Below are positions 1 to 9,658 of a stretch of 64,000 nucleotides of DNA, piece by piece. The first letter of the stretch is position 1. Every line of letters starts with the position of its first letter. The position numbers and the translations under genes were made by a program. The stretch is from NCBI GenBank assembly GCA_028283605.1, contig JAPWKH010000022.1, positions 38,033-102,032 of the forward strand, in the 5' to 3' direction. Under the pieces are notes generated by a model that was given only the letters and a program-made list of their open reading frames with translations, was not told the DNA's origin and ran no database searches. The DNA comes from Arachidicoccus sp. GTDB taxonomy: Bacteria > Bacteroidota > Bacteroidia > Chitinophagales > Chitinophagaceae.

Positions 1-50
1 AATTAAACAATAGTTTGTTACATATCGGTCGATTATTAATGTATTGATTT

Positions 51-2627
51 TTAAAAACTAATTACAGCCAAGACCCGAATACCGTTCTTCGCAATTTCAG
101 GATTTTTTAAATAAGTAAACCTGTGTATATAATCTACTCTAAATATTTTGAAAATGTTCATCACGCCAAAGCCTCCTTCAAAATAAGGCGTTTTGCCTAA
201 AGCAAATGTACTTTGCAGACCATCTGTAGTAGGGAACGACATTTGATTCGTATTAATTGCAGGATTATTTTCATCACGCAATCCGCCGTACAAAACTTTA
301 CCTTCTATTACCTCACGCCACTTCAATTTTTTTAGGAATGGAATTCTGTTAAACAAAAATCCATTCAAATAATAATCGCCCATCAGGCTTACATAATGGT
401 CACTCGTAAATTCCAGAAAGTTCATTAGGTTGTATGATTCTAATTGATAAGCGTAAGTCTGATTGGCATGCGGCAATTGCAATAACGGATAAGGTAATTT
501 TCCTTTTATATAACCGCCTTCCAGTGTCATATCTGCATAGCCAAATTGCGAAAGATAAAACCTTTTGAAAATATTGCCTATAATATTTTGATAACTGTAT
601 TGGCCACCCAATAAGCCTTTAAACCCGGCGATGTATTGTAATTGAAATACAGGATATTTACTGATTAATGGTAGGCGGTATATTTTCCCTTGATAAAATA
701 CTTCGTGTGGTGCATAGCGCAATGTAAGCTCGACCGCGCTCGAAGTTACACTTTGTTGATCCAAAGGCAAAACAGGCTGATTAGGATAATTAAATGCCAA
801 AGTCCCTGCCGGAAATTGTTTCCAGTAAGTATAATTTAAATCCCACGAAAAGTGGTTTTGAAATTCTTTTACATAGTCTAATTTAAAAATATTATTATAC
901 AACCATTTATCATTGTTGCCTCGCTTGAACGATAATAAGAAATTGTCTTCCTGCACAAATTGCAATTGCTGGCCGGGAATCTGTGTTTCTTTCTGATAGC
1001 TTACACGTACATAGTTTTGCGGAAATTGGTAAATTGATTTATCATTGATGGAATATGTAGCGCTTCCGAAATATTTCCAACGTTTATCTTTAAATCCATA
1101 AGCGCCGTATCCTTCGAAATAATAACGCTTGCTCAGCCGCGGCGTAGTTCTTCCTCCGAATCTTAAACGAAAACCTTCAACCGGATTAAAACTATAGAAA
1201 GCATTTGCCGGGCCAATTTCCGCCGGGCCGGCTTGCTTGTATCCTGCAAGAAAAAAAGTGATCCAGTCCATTGTACGCTTGAAGGATTTCATGTGCGTAA
1301 GGCTGTCAATATTTTGATAAGTTTTGGATTCCGCAGCCGTTAAGGTATCAAAACGATTTTGCTCCCAAAATTCCGCATTTTGATTAGCAGCGGAGTCTTG
1401 CACTATTTCGCTTGGCCCTTTAAAAATACTGGAAGGTATTTTCTTATTTATTTCAAAATTTTTGTACATCACAACACGTTCTCCATACAAGCCCATTCCT
1501 TTTTTGAATATACCGAAATCGCCCACTAAATCGCTTCTGGTAAGAAGATATTTTCCATCGTTGCGCCGTGTAAAATCCAGTTGAATATTGATGCCGCGCA
1601 GGAAGTTGAAATTAATTCCGTTAGGCGAATACATTTTTATATGCTGCACGGCATAATGCCCGTCAAGCGTTATGTACATTGTACCGCGAAACAGCATGCC
1701 TTGCGGATTTCTCGGCTGAAAGGACATTTGTACCTGTTTTATCCCGTCAATCACCACTGTATCGCCAAGAAAAAACATATAGAAAGCCGGCGCTGAGTTT
1801 GCAATAGGACTTAAAAACTGATTGGTAAACAGGAGAATGTTGTTGTCATAAATATTTATATCGGCATATAATTTATCAAGCCATCCGGTAATGCCTTTTG
1901 AATCGATAAATTCCCCAAAGTCTACTGCATTTTGTCCGGTAATTATTTTTTTGGTATTTGTTGGATCTTTCTCATAATAATTCTGTGAGCTTACTTCATG
2001 CAAATATACCGGCACAAGGCTTTTACCAGGAACCATTGTTGTGTCCTGGTTTTCGAGCAAAAATTTATATTTCTGCATGAATTTGGAATCCTTTATTTTA
2101 TCCGAGAAGTTGCTGATGGACATTACCATTTTTTCGTATTCGCTGTACTGCGCATAATCATAAGATTGCATTTTGTTTTCATCGCGGTGCTCTATTACCT
2201 TACGGATCAATTCTACGGCCGGATTGTCTTTGTTCCTGTATTTCTTTTTTTTGTCTCCCACCGTTACGTCTTTCAAAGAACTTCCGCCACCGGCTATTAA
2301 GGACATATTTACAACCTGTTGAGATACGCTGAAATCGATATTAACAGAAGATATTTTATAGCCTACAAAAGAAAATTGCAAATGTGTATCCTTTGCAAAT
2401 TCTGATGATGCAATGAGTGCATAATGCCCTCCGGAATCTGTAAGTACACCGGAAGACCCTTTAAAAAAAACACTTACGTTTGATATAGGTGCGTGTGTCA
2501 ATGAATCAATCACTTGACCTCTTATTATGACGGAACGCGATTGCGCTTTCGCCATAGAAATAATGGAAAATATGACTGTAAGGATTAATAAGTATTTTGA
2601 TATAAATACGCGTGAATAAAAATTCAT
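51..2627 (-). CDS. DUF5686 outer-membrane protein with CarboxypepD_reg-like N-terminus
   Basis: This is an exported outer-membrane protein of 858 residues. A signal peptide ends near residue 29 (MAKAQS context), followed by a CarboxypepD_reg-like (transthyretin-like) domain at about 34-110, where 'IRGQVIDSLTHAPISNVSV' is the classic opening of that fold. The rest matches the layout of the Bacteroidota DUF5686 family, ending in many aromatic, alternating strands that suggest a C-terminal beta-barrel and finishing in F (VISF). The precise function of the family is unknown; a surface or envelope role is inferred. It lies 15 bp downstream of the GtrA gene on the same strand, so it may be the last gene of the lipid cluster or have its own transcript. 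Family assignment is fairly sure, function is not. Confidence 0.8.
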   Translation of the reverse strand: MNFYSRVFISKYLLILTVIFSIISMAKAQSRSVIIRGQVIDSLTHAPISNVSVFFKGSSGVLTDSGGHYALIASSEFAKDTHLQFSFVGYKISSVNIDFSVSQQVVNMSLIAGGGSSLKDVTVGDKKKKYRNKDNPAVELIRKVIEHRDENKMQSYDYAQYSEYEKMVMSISNFSDKIKDSKFMQKYKFLLENQDTTMVPGKSLVPVYLHEVSSQNYYEKDPTNTKKIITGQNAVDFGEFIDSKGITGWLDKLYADINIYDNNILLFTNQFLSPIANSAPAFYMFFLGDTVVIDGIKQVQMSFQPRNPQGMLFRGTMYITLDGHYAVQHIKMYSPNGINFNFLRGINIQLDFTRRNDGKYLLTRSDLVGDFGIFKKGMGLYGERVVMYKNFEINKKIPSSIFKGPSEIVQDSAANQNAEFWEQNRFDTLTAAESKTYQNIDSLTHMKSFKRTMDWITFFLAGYKQAGPAEIGPANAFYSFNPVEGFRLRFGGRTTPRLSKRYYFEGYGAYGFKDKRWKYFGSATYSINDKSIYQFPQNYVRVSYQKETQIPGQQLQFVQEDNFLLSFKRGNNDKWLYNNIFKLDYVKEFQNHFSWDLNYTYWKQFPAGTLAFNYPNQPVLPLDQQSVTSSAVELTLRYAPHEVFYQGKIYRLPLISKYPVFQLQYIAGFKGLLGGQYSYQNIIGNIFKRFYLSQFGYADMTLEGGYIKGKLPYPLLQLPHANQTYAYQLESYNLMNFLEFTSDHYVSLMGDYYLNGFLFNRIPFLKKLKWREVIEGKVLYGGLRDENNPAINTNQMSFPTTDGLQSTFALGKTPYFEGGFGVMNIFKIFRVDYIHRFTYLKNPEIAKNGIRVLAVISF

Positions 2628-2642
2628 GTAAATCTCCCTTTC

Positions 2643-3032
2643 TTATTTAAAAACAAACCAACGTTGCAATACATAATTGTAAAATATACCAACAAATAAT
2701 GAAACTATGACTCTTGATATGAAATAATGTAAATCGGGAAATGAGTGCAACATTACTTTATAACCGACTGCATTGAGAAAAAAATTACCTGCCCAAACCA
2801 GAAAATATTTTAAAGCCCGCTGCCACACTTTATCCCCCTCCTTATGAAAAACCCATTTGAGATTGATAATAAAGTTAATAATTCCTCCGGCAACCAGCCC
2901 TATAACGCCGGCTGTAAATTTCGGCACATTAAAAAACTCCACTAGTAAAGTGAGTAAGACAAAATCTACAATTGAAGACCCCATTGAAGAAGCCTGTGCT
3001 TTAAGGAATATTTGCCATTTTTTTATAACCAC
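2643..3032 (-). CDS. GtrA-like small membrane protein
   Basis: This is a 129-residue, four-helix membrane protein of the GtrA family (GtrA/DPMS membrane domain), whose members are thought to move polyprenyl-linked sugars or assist lipid-linked glycosyl transfer. Visible hallmarks are the short basic N-terminus, the glycine-rich 'GVIGLVAGGIINFIINLKWVF' helix with the conserved N-F-x-x-x-x-x-W/F pattern, and the closing 'YNYVLQRWFVFK'. Its start overlaps the 3' end of the upstream PgpA-like gene by 10 bp, which indicates translational coupling. Sitting in an inositol/ceramide lipid cluster, it could flip or carry a lipid headgroup, but that is inference from position only. Confidence 0.85.
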   Translation of the reverse strand: MVIKKWQIFLKAQASSMGSSIVDFVLLTLLVEFFNVPKFTAGVIGLVAGGIINFIINLKWVFHKEGDKVWQRALKYFLVWAGNFFLNAVGYKVMLHSFPDLHYFISRVIVSLFVGIFYNYVLQRWFVFK

Positions 3033-3487
3033 CGAAACTGGAGTATTATATGTAAAATAATATTTGCATATATGCCGGCTAACACATCATCCAGCATTAC
3101 ACCCCAACCGCCGTGAAATTTTTCCATCTTTCTGATAAAGAATGGTTTGCCTATATCAAATATTCTGAACAAAATCAATGCCGCTAATAACGTTTGCCAT
3201 TTTACAGGAATGATAAACAGCGCGATCGACATTCCTAAAACCTCATCTAATACTACGCGATAACTGTCTTTGCCCCAATCTGCCTCTACTGCATTGCCAC
3301 ACCAGACTCCGATAATAAAAAGAACTATAATTATAATGCATTGCAATAAAATATTATTTTCGCCAAAGCCGGATTTTAAGATGGCCGCAATGTAATACCA
3401 AAGTAAAACAGTAATAATTGCCGCAACCGTTCCACCCCCCTTCCTGATAAATCCTATTCCAAAAAAGCTGGAAATAATTTTCGCCAT
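3023..3487 (-). CDS. pgpA: PgpA-family lipid phosphatase (phosphatidylglycerophosphatase A or PI-phosphate phosphatase)
   Basis: This is a PgpA-family integral membrane phosphatase. The diagnostic motifs are 'VLDEVLGM', 'FRIFDIGKP' and 'GWGVMLDDVLAGIYA', with acidic residues in hydrophobic surroundings. The classical reaction is dephosphorylation of phosphatidylglycerol-phosphate. In Bacteroidetes a PgpA homologue next to inositol-phosphate synthase acts on phosphatidylinositol-phosphate, and the same pairing is seen here. I prefer the ATG at 3487 (about 154 residues, starting MAKIISSFF). A longer reading frame starts at 3541, but it adds a hydrophobic stretch and runs through an 11-bp inverted repeat. 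The gene overlaps gtrA and lies 88 bp downstream of the synthase. The true substrate cannot be told from sequence. Confidence 0.85.
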   Translation of the reverse strand: MAKIISSFFGIGFIRKGGGTVAAIITVLLWYYIAAILKSGFGENNILLQCIIIIVLFIIGVWCGNAVEADWGKDSYRVVLDEVLGMSIALFIIPVKWQTLLAALILFRIFDIGKPFFIRKMEKFHGGWGVMLDDVLAGIYANIILHIILQFRWL

Positions 3488-3501
3488 ATTTAATAAAAAT
3501 A

Positions 3502-3565
3502 AAAACGGAAGACCTAATACAAGAGAACCATGAATGTTCAATTTATATCTGCAATCTTCCGTTTT
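3502..3565 (-). terminator. Inverted repeat with T-run between ino1 and pgpA
   Basis: A perfect 11-nt inverted repeat (AAAACGGAAGA at 3502-3512, TCTTCCGTTTT at 3555-3565) encloses 42 nt. Read on the minus strand the second arm is followed at once by TTTTATTTTTATT, as in an intrinsic terminator, but the loop is unusually long. It lies just upstream of the preferred pgpA start at 3487 and overlaps the alternative start at 3541. It could be a weak terminator, a processing hairpin or a translation-control stem. This is seen in sequence only. Confidence 0.4.
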
Positions 3566-3575
3566 CTAACAATGA

Positions 3576-4886
3576 TTACGCTTCTTCGTAATAATCCAAT
3601 CCGAGGTGAGTGATTAATTCTTCACCCATCAGATAGCGCAAAGTATTTTGCAACTTTATCAATTGTTTAAATATATCGTTTTCTGCCGGAAGTCCGGGTT
3701 TTGTTTGCGGAGATTTTAAATAAAATGATAACCATTCCTGAATACCGCTCATACCGGCGCGCTTTGCCAAATCAACAAACAATGCCAGATCCAATGCTAC
3801 CGGAGCAGCTAAGATAGAATCGCGGCAAAGGAAATTGATTTTTATCTGCATTGGGTACCCAAGCCAACCGAAGATATCGATATTATCCCAACTTTCTTTA
3901 TTATCGCCACGAGGAGGGTAATAATTGATACGGATTTTATGATACAGATCGCCGTACAAATCGGGATGTAAATCGGGGCGTAAAATATCTTCTAACACAC
4001 CGAGTTTGGATACTTCTTTTGTTTTAAAATTTTCCGGGCGGTCAAGTACATAACCGTCACGGTTTCCCAGAATATTTGTTGAAAACCATCCACTGATACC
4101 GAGTGAACGCGCTTCAAGGCCGGGAGCCAGAATAGTCTTCATTAAAGTTTGGCCGGTTTTGAAATCTTTACCGCCAATAGGTGTTTTCGTTTTCTTTGCC
4201 AACTCTACCAAAGCAGGAATATCTACTGTTAAATTCGGAGCGCCGTTTACGAAAGGCACTCCTAATTTAATAGCCGCATAGGCGTACACCATGCTTGGTG
4301 CAATAAGTTCGTTATCATTTTTCAATGCGGCTTCAAATGCTTCTACGCTCTGATGAATGTCTGAAGCTTCGTAATATTTTTCAGTAGAACCACACCAAAT
4401 AACTACAACACGATTAAGGTTATTTTTAGTCTTAAAATCTTCAATATCTTTTGCCACGGCTTCTGCCAATTCCCAGCGTGTGCCTTTTTTCACATTTGGG
4501 CCGTCAAGATTTTGAACATAGCTTTTATCGAAAACGGCTTCCATTGGTTTAATGGCTTCCAGTTCAGGTTTCAATTGATCAAGCAATTGCTGATCCAATA
4601 CTTTTGCATGGCTCGCTGCCTGATAAACATTGTCTTCATACAAATCCCATCCGCCGAATACGATGTCTTCTAACTTAGCTAATGGTACGAAGTCTTTTAT
4701 TTTAGGATAATTATTATCTGTTCTTTTGCCGAGACGTATGTGTCCTGTTTGTGTTAATGAACCGATAGGTTTTGCCAATCCTTTGGCAGATGCAAACACG
4801 CCGGCAATCAATGTTGTCGCTACCGCACCTAAACCCGGAATTAAAATTCCCAATTTGCCTTCCGCAGGCTGTACTTGTTGCTTCAT
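3576..4886 (-). CDS. ino1: myo-inositol-1-phosphate synthase (inositol-3-phosphate synthase)
   Basis: This protein converts glucose-6-phosphate to inositol-phosphate with NAD, the committed step of inositol synthesis. The N-terminus has the Rossmann loop 'GLGAVATT'. Later come 'VVIWCGSTEKYY', the 'NGAPNLTVDIPAL' substrate region, 'GGKDFKTGQT' with the catalytic-type lysine, and 'GWFSTNILGNRDG'. At 436 residues from ATG 4886 it matches the family; an in-frame ATG at 4913 would add nine basic residues. It is the first gene of a minus-strand set followed by pgpA and gtrA, and is preceded by a well-formed promoter carrying a palindrome (4948-4978). In this context it probably feeds inositol phospholipids or inositol sphingolipids. 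A CDP-alcohol phosphotransferase that would use the product is not in the window. Confidence 0.93.
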   Translation of the reverse strand: MKQQVQPAEGKLGILIPGLGAVATTLIAGVFASAKGLAKPIGSLTQTGHIRLGKRTDNNYPKIKDFVPLAKLEDIVFGGWDLYEDNVYQAASHAKVLDQQLLDQLKPELEAIKPMEAVFDKSYVQNLDGPNVKKGTRWELAEAVAKDIEDFKTKNNLNRVVVIWCGSTEKYYEASDIHQSVEAFEAALKNDNELIAPSMVYAYAAIKLGVPFVNGAPNLTVDIPALVELAKKTKTPIGGKDFKTGQTLMKTILAPGLEARSLGISGWFSTNILGNRDGYVLDRPENFKTKEVSKLGVLEDILRPDLHPDLYGDLYHKIRINYYPPRGDNKESWDNIDIFGWLGYPMQIKINFLCRDSILAAPVALDLALFVDLAKRAGMSGIQEWLSFYLKSPQTKPGLPAENDIFKQLIKLQNTLRYLMGEELITHLGLDYYEEA

Positions 4887-4947
4887 TCGTTTTTTAATTT
4901 TAATTTTATACAAAAACTTTTAGGTTAACCGCCTTTCATTCGGATTG

Positions 4948-4978
4948 CAAAGTTAAACAGTTGTTTAACTTAAACAAG
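4948..4978 (-). promoter_or_regulatory. Promoter of ino1 with overlapping palindromic operator
   Basis: On the minus strand a -7 box TAACTTTG (4948-4955) matches the Bacteroidota TAnnTTTG consensus. It lies 19 nt from a -33-like CTTG (4975-4978). The spacer is filled by two overlapping palindromes: GTTAAACA-gt-TGTTTAAC (4952-4969) and TTGTTTAA-c-TTAAACAA (4961-4977). Dyad sites in a promoter spacer are typical repressor operators, so regulation of inositol synthesis by a dimeric repressor is inferred. The regulator is not in the window. Confidence 0.6.
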
Positions 4979-5026
4979 CGCTAAACCCTTATTTTTTATT
5001 TATTACGATATTTTTACAATTTGCTT

Positions 5027-6004
5027 TTAAATCCATCTTTCGGTTTTCAACCATTCGATTGTTTGTTTTAAGCCTTTTTTTAAATCGAATTTTGGATAAT
5101 AATCCAATTCATTTTCTGCCTTTTTAAGGCTTACACCCCAACCGGATGTAAGTTCCAGTAATTTGTTTTTGTTTAAAATAGAATTTCGGTGAGGAAACAT
5201 TTTTTCCATGCCGGTAACGGCTGTTTTTACTAAGCCTGCAGGTATATGCAGCTTGATGGTTTTTGTGTTCAGTGTTTCTTTTACAATATCGGCAAATGCA
5301 TACCGGTTGTAATTTATTCCATCGCTGAGTATGTAGGCTTCGTGGTTTTTACTGCTTTCTAAGGACAAAAGAATGGCGTCGCATAAATCATACACATGAA
5401 TGAAACTCAGTTCCTGCGGGGCCTTTCCGATGTATAGTTCCCAGCCTTTTTTTATCATTTTAATAAGCATGAGCAAATCTTTTTCTCTTGGTCCGTACAC
5501 TGCTGTAGGCCTTAAAGAAATAAGCGGAAGAGATTCTATTTTGGATAATTCTTCCTCGCCTGCAAGTTTACTTTGGCCATAATAAGTTATAGGATGAGGA
5601 TGGGTTTCTTCTGTTATTACATTTTTATTGAACGTAGGTCCCATAGCGGCGAGGCTGCTTACAAAAACAAATTTCTTTAATTCTTTATTTGCAAGTAAAG
5701 CGGCATTGGCAAGATCGAGAGAAAGCCGAGCATTAATTTTATAATAATCATTTTCAGTCCTGGCTTTTGTAATGCCTGCCACATGTGCAATATGTGTAAT
5801 GCCTGTATCCGATAACAGTTGAACTAATTTTTCCTGATTAAAATAATCGGGATACACTAATGTGGCTTTTGTATTTTTCAACGCAGACAAATCGCTGTTT
5901 TTACGAACTGCTGCAAATACATCATATCCTTTTTCTGTGGCGCGTTCTACAAGATTGGAGCCTACAAAACCATTGGCGCCTGTAATTAATAATCTCTTGC
6001 TCAT
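5027..6004 (-). CDS. NAD-dependent epimerase/dehydratase-family reductase, CerR-like (ceramide reductase candidate)
   Basis: This is an extended short-chain dehydrogenase of 325 residues. It has the N-terminal nucleotide loop 'TGANGFVG' (about 8-15), a 'VSSLAAMG' serine segment and the catalytic 'YYGQSK' (Tyr-x-x-x-Lys), then 'LRPTAVYGP'. Family members act on sugar nucleotides or on other keto/hydroxy substrates such as steroids and flavonoids. Here the start overlaps the stop of the GNAT-like gene by 4 bp (ATGA), and serine palmitoyltransferase lies 2 kb upstream. In the Caulobacter ceramide pathway an epimerase-like CerR reduces the 3-oxo-ceramide made by Spt and bCerS, so this gene is a good CerR candidate. 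That assignment rests on context and needs alignment; the enzyme family itself is certain. Confidence 0.82.
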   Translation of the reverse strand: MSKRLLITGANGFVGSNLVERATEKGYDVFAAVRKNSDLSALKNTKATLVYPDYFNQEKLVQLLSDTGITHIAHVAGITKARTENDYYKINARLSLDLANAALLANKELKKFVFVSSLAAMGPTFNKNVITEETHPHPITYYGQSKLAGEEELSKIESLPLISLRPTAVYGPREKDLLMLIKMIKKGWELYIGKAPQELSFIHVYDLCDAILLSLESSKNHEAYILSDGINYNRYAFADIVKETLNTKTIKLHIPAGLVKTAVTGMEKMFPHRNSILNKNKLLELTSGWGVSLKKAENELDYYPKFDLKKGLKQTIEWLKTERWI

Positions 6005-7131
6005 ATTTGTTTTTCGAAGATTCTGTAGCGTTTATATATTTTGCCGTTTATATCTTCGATTGCTTTTCGCATCATTAAATTATCTTCTAAAATCCAGGAA
6101 GCCTCCACTTCATTAATTTTTTTATTCTTTTTTACATTGTCTATAATGGTAGAATAAAAATTCATTTCAATACCTGCTTTGCGGTAACCTTCGATTACAC
6201 CAAGCAACAAAATTCGTAATGATTTTACTTTCTTCTTGCCGGTCAATAATTTGAAAATACCTGTAGGCAATAATCTGCCGCGCTTTACTTTGATAAGTGC
6301 TTCATTGATATTCGGCAATGCGAGAGCAAAGCCTATAATTTTGCCTTCGTGCTCGGCTACAATACAGAATTCCGGATCGAGAATCAGTTTCATGTCTTTG
6401 GCTGCATAATTAAATTCCGCATCCGTCATAGGCGTAAAACCAAGATTCTTATCCCAGGCGGAATTATATACTTCTTTTATTTTTTTTGCTTCGTTCTTAA
6501 AATCTTTAAGATTGATTTTCCGGATAACAATGTTTCTGTCTTGCAACCGTTTTTGCATCAGATCGTGCAGGCGGCGCATGCGAGTATCGTTGTAGGTAGA
6601 TATTAAATACTGATAAGCAAGAATATCGGTTTGTTTTGCAAAGCCGTTTGTTTCTATCAATTGGTAATAATAAGGCGGATTGTAAGGCATCATTACTTTC
6701 GGTGGTTCGTTAAAACCTTCCACAAGTAAAGCGCACACTTCGTTTGTTGATGGACTTACAGGCCCAATGATTTTGCCAGTAACGCCTTGTTCTCTCAGCC
6801 ATTTTTCCGCTGTATCGAAAAGAAGCTTTGCAGTTTCCTCATCGTTGATGCATTCGAAAAATCCAAAGAAGCCATCGTTTTTTCCTGTAAAGCTTACATA
6901 ATTCTTATTCGTAATGGCAGCAATTCTTCCTACGATTTTATCATTATCAAAGGCTAAGAACTTTTGCACCACGCCGTTTTCATGAAACGGATGTTTCCCC
7001 GGCGTTAATAAATCTTTCTGCGCTATAAACAATTCCGGAACATAGTTGGGATCGTTCTTATATAATTCGTGAGGAAAATCTACAAACAGTTTTAATTGTT
7101 TGGTAGTATTTGCAGGTACAATTTGCTTCAT
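6001..7131 (-). CDS. GNAT-fold acyltransferase-like protein, bCerS-like (bacterial ceramide synthase candidate)
   Basis: This 376-residue cytosolic protein belongs to the large GNAT-like family often annotated as hypothetical or YghO-like. The opening 'ELYKNDPNYVPEL' and the central 'GPVSPSTNEVCALLVEGF' are typical of it, and the C-terminal half has GNAT-type strands ('CIVAEHEGKIIGFALALPNIN', 'GVIEGYRKAGIEM'). In Caulobacter a member of this type (bCerS) acylates 3-ketosphinganine. The neighbouring genes fit the same role: the next gene is a CerR-like reductase overlapped by 4 bp, and spt is upstream. A hairpin terminator separates this gene from yigZ. The bCerS role is inferred; another acyl-CoA or acyl-ACP transfer reaction is possible. 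Confidence 0.78.
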   Translation of the reverse strand: MKQIVPANTTKQLKLFVDFPHELYKNDPNYVPELFIAQKDLLTPGKHPFHENGVVQKFLAFDNDKIVGRIAAITNKNYVSFTGKNDGFFGFFECINDEETAKLLFDTAEKWLREQGVTGKIIGPVSPSTNEVCALLVEGFNEPPKVMMPYNPPYYYQLIETNGFAKQTDILAYQYLISTYNDTRMRRLHDLMQKRLQDRNIVIRKINLKDFKNEAKKIKEVYNSAWDKNLGFTPMTDAEFNYAAKDMKLILDPEFCIVAEHEGKIIGFALALPNINEALIKVKRGRLLPTGIFKLLTGKKKVKSLRILLLGVIEGYRKAGIEMNFYSTIIDNVKKNKKINEVEASWILEDNLMMRKAIEDINGKIYKRYRIFEKQI

Positions 7132-7150
7132 CTAAAAAATTTTATCGCCA

Positions 7151-7189
7151 AAAAAAAGAAGCCAACGGAAGTCTTTATTTCGCTGGCTT
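7151..7189 (-). terminator. Intrinsic terminator downstream of yigZ
   Basis: On the minus strand AAGCCAGCG (7181-7189) pairs with CGTTGGCTT (7159-7167), one G-T wobble, over a 13-nt loop. It is followed by C and eight T. It would end the yigZ transcript before the bCerS-like gene. Confidence 0.6.
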
Positions 7190-7309
7190 GCGCAAGTTAT
7201 TAATTTTTTCGATGCGTTATAGGAAAATTTAAGTTTCAATAGGCAATGCAGGTTTTATCATATAACGTAGACCTCATTGAAATTAAAGGACTAAACATAA
7301 AATCTATTT

Positions 7310-7915
7310 TTAAATAATTTTCGAAAACTCAACGCCATTCATTTCTTCAAATGCAAGTTGGATTTCGTCCATGTTATTCTTTGGAATATCTGCCGTGATG
7401 GTGCAAAACAACTGCATATTCTGTTCCACAATTTCTGCATTTGCTCTTTTTAACCGGCGTTGTATTTCATTCATTTGTGTATAATCAAAATTTATTTTGC
7501 AACGAATCAATACAGGCTTTTGAACAATCGGCGTAAGTTGCAAAGCCAATGCCGATGAGGTTTTATAAGCATTTATCAAACCCGGTACGCCAAGTAATGT
7601 TCCCCCAAAATAACGTACTACAATAATTGCAGCATTGGTAACACTTTTACTGTCTAATTGTCCCAAAATAGGTTTGCCCGCACTTCCTGAAGGTTCGCCA
7701 TCGTCATTGCAACGAAAATTATTTCCGTCAGTTCCTAAACGGTATGCAAAACAAAAATGAATAGCTTTGGGATGTTCCTGTTTTAACTTTGCAACGCGAT
7801 TTTTTACATCTTTTGGGTCGGAAACAGGAAAAGCGTAAGCCAAAAATTTGCTTCCTCTGTCTTTAAATTCTGCCACAACTTCCTGATGGATTGTTTTATA
7901 AAAATCTGTTTGCAT
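7310..7915 (-). CDS. yigZ: YigZ/IMPACT-family protein
   Basis: This 201-residue protein belongs to the UPF0029/IMPACT family. It shows the family signature 'FRCNDDGEPSGSAGKPIL' followed by 'VVRYFGGTLLGVPGLINAY' (about 68-120) and the C-terminal DUF1949-like half. Family members are ribosome- or translation-associated in eukaryotes, and the bacterial role is unclear. It lies between spt and the bCerS-like gene on the same strand, flanked on both sides by terminator-like hairpins, so it is probably its own transcription unit. There is no sign of a link to lipid synthesis. The start ATG at 7915 gives the usual N-terminus ahead of 'SKFLAYAFPV'. Confidence 0.9.
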   Translation of the reverse strand: MQTDFYKTIHQEVVAEFKDRGSKFLAYAFPVSDPKDVKNRVAKLKQEHPKAIHFCFAYRLGTDGNNFRCNDDGEPSGSAGKPILGQLDSKSVTNAAIIVVRYFGGTLLGVPGLINAYKTSSALALQLTPIVQKPVLIRCKINFDYTQMNEIQRRLKRANAEIVEQNMQLFCTITADIPKNNMDEIQLAFEEMNGVEFSKII

Positions 7916-8039
7916 ATTTACTTTGTATTTATTCCCTACTCATGCAAGTCTTAGCTTTAAAGTTGTGAGCAGCCGACCAGTGCAGGCATTTTACTTTTTT
8001 CTGATGCCATAGTTCGGCAATTCATTAAAGTGTTCGCTA

Positions 8040-8074
8040 AATATAAAAAGAAGCCGTCCTTTTTGGACAGCCTC
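8040..8074 (-). terminator. Intrinsic terminator downstream of spt
   Basis: Minus-strand GAGGCTGTCC (8065-8074) pairs with GGACGGCTTC (8050-8059) over an AAAAA loop, followed by TTTTTATATTT. This 10-bp stem sits 36 bp after the spt stop codon and is a standard Rho-independent terminator. Confidence 0.75.
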
Positions 8075-8110
8075 ATGAATTAAATATTACAAAATAAGAT
8101 TTACCAAACA

Positions 8111-9658
<1,548 letters not shown>

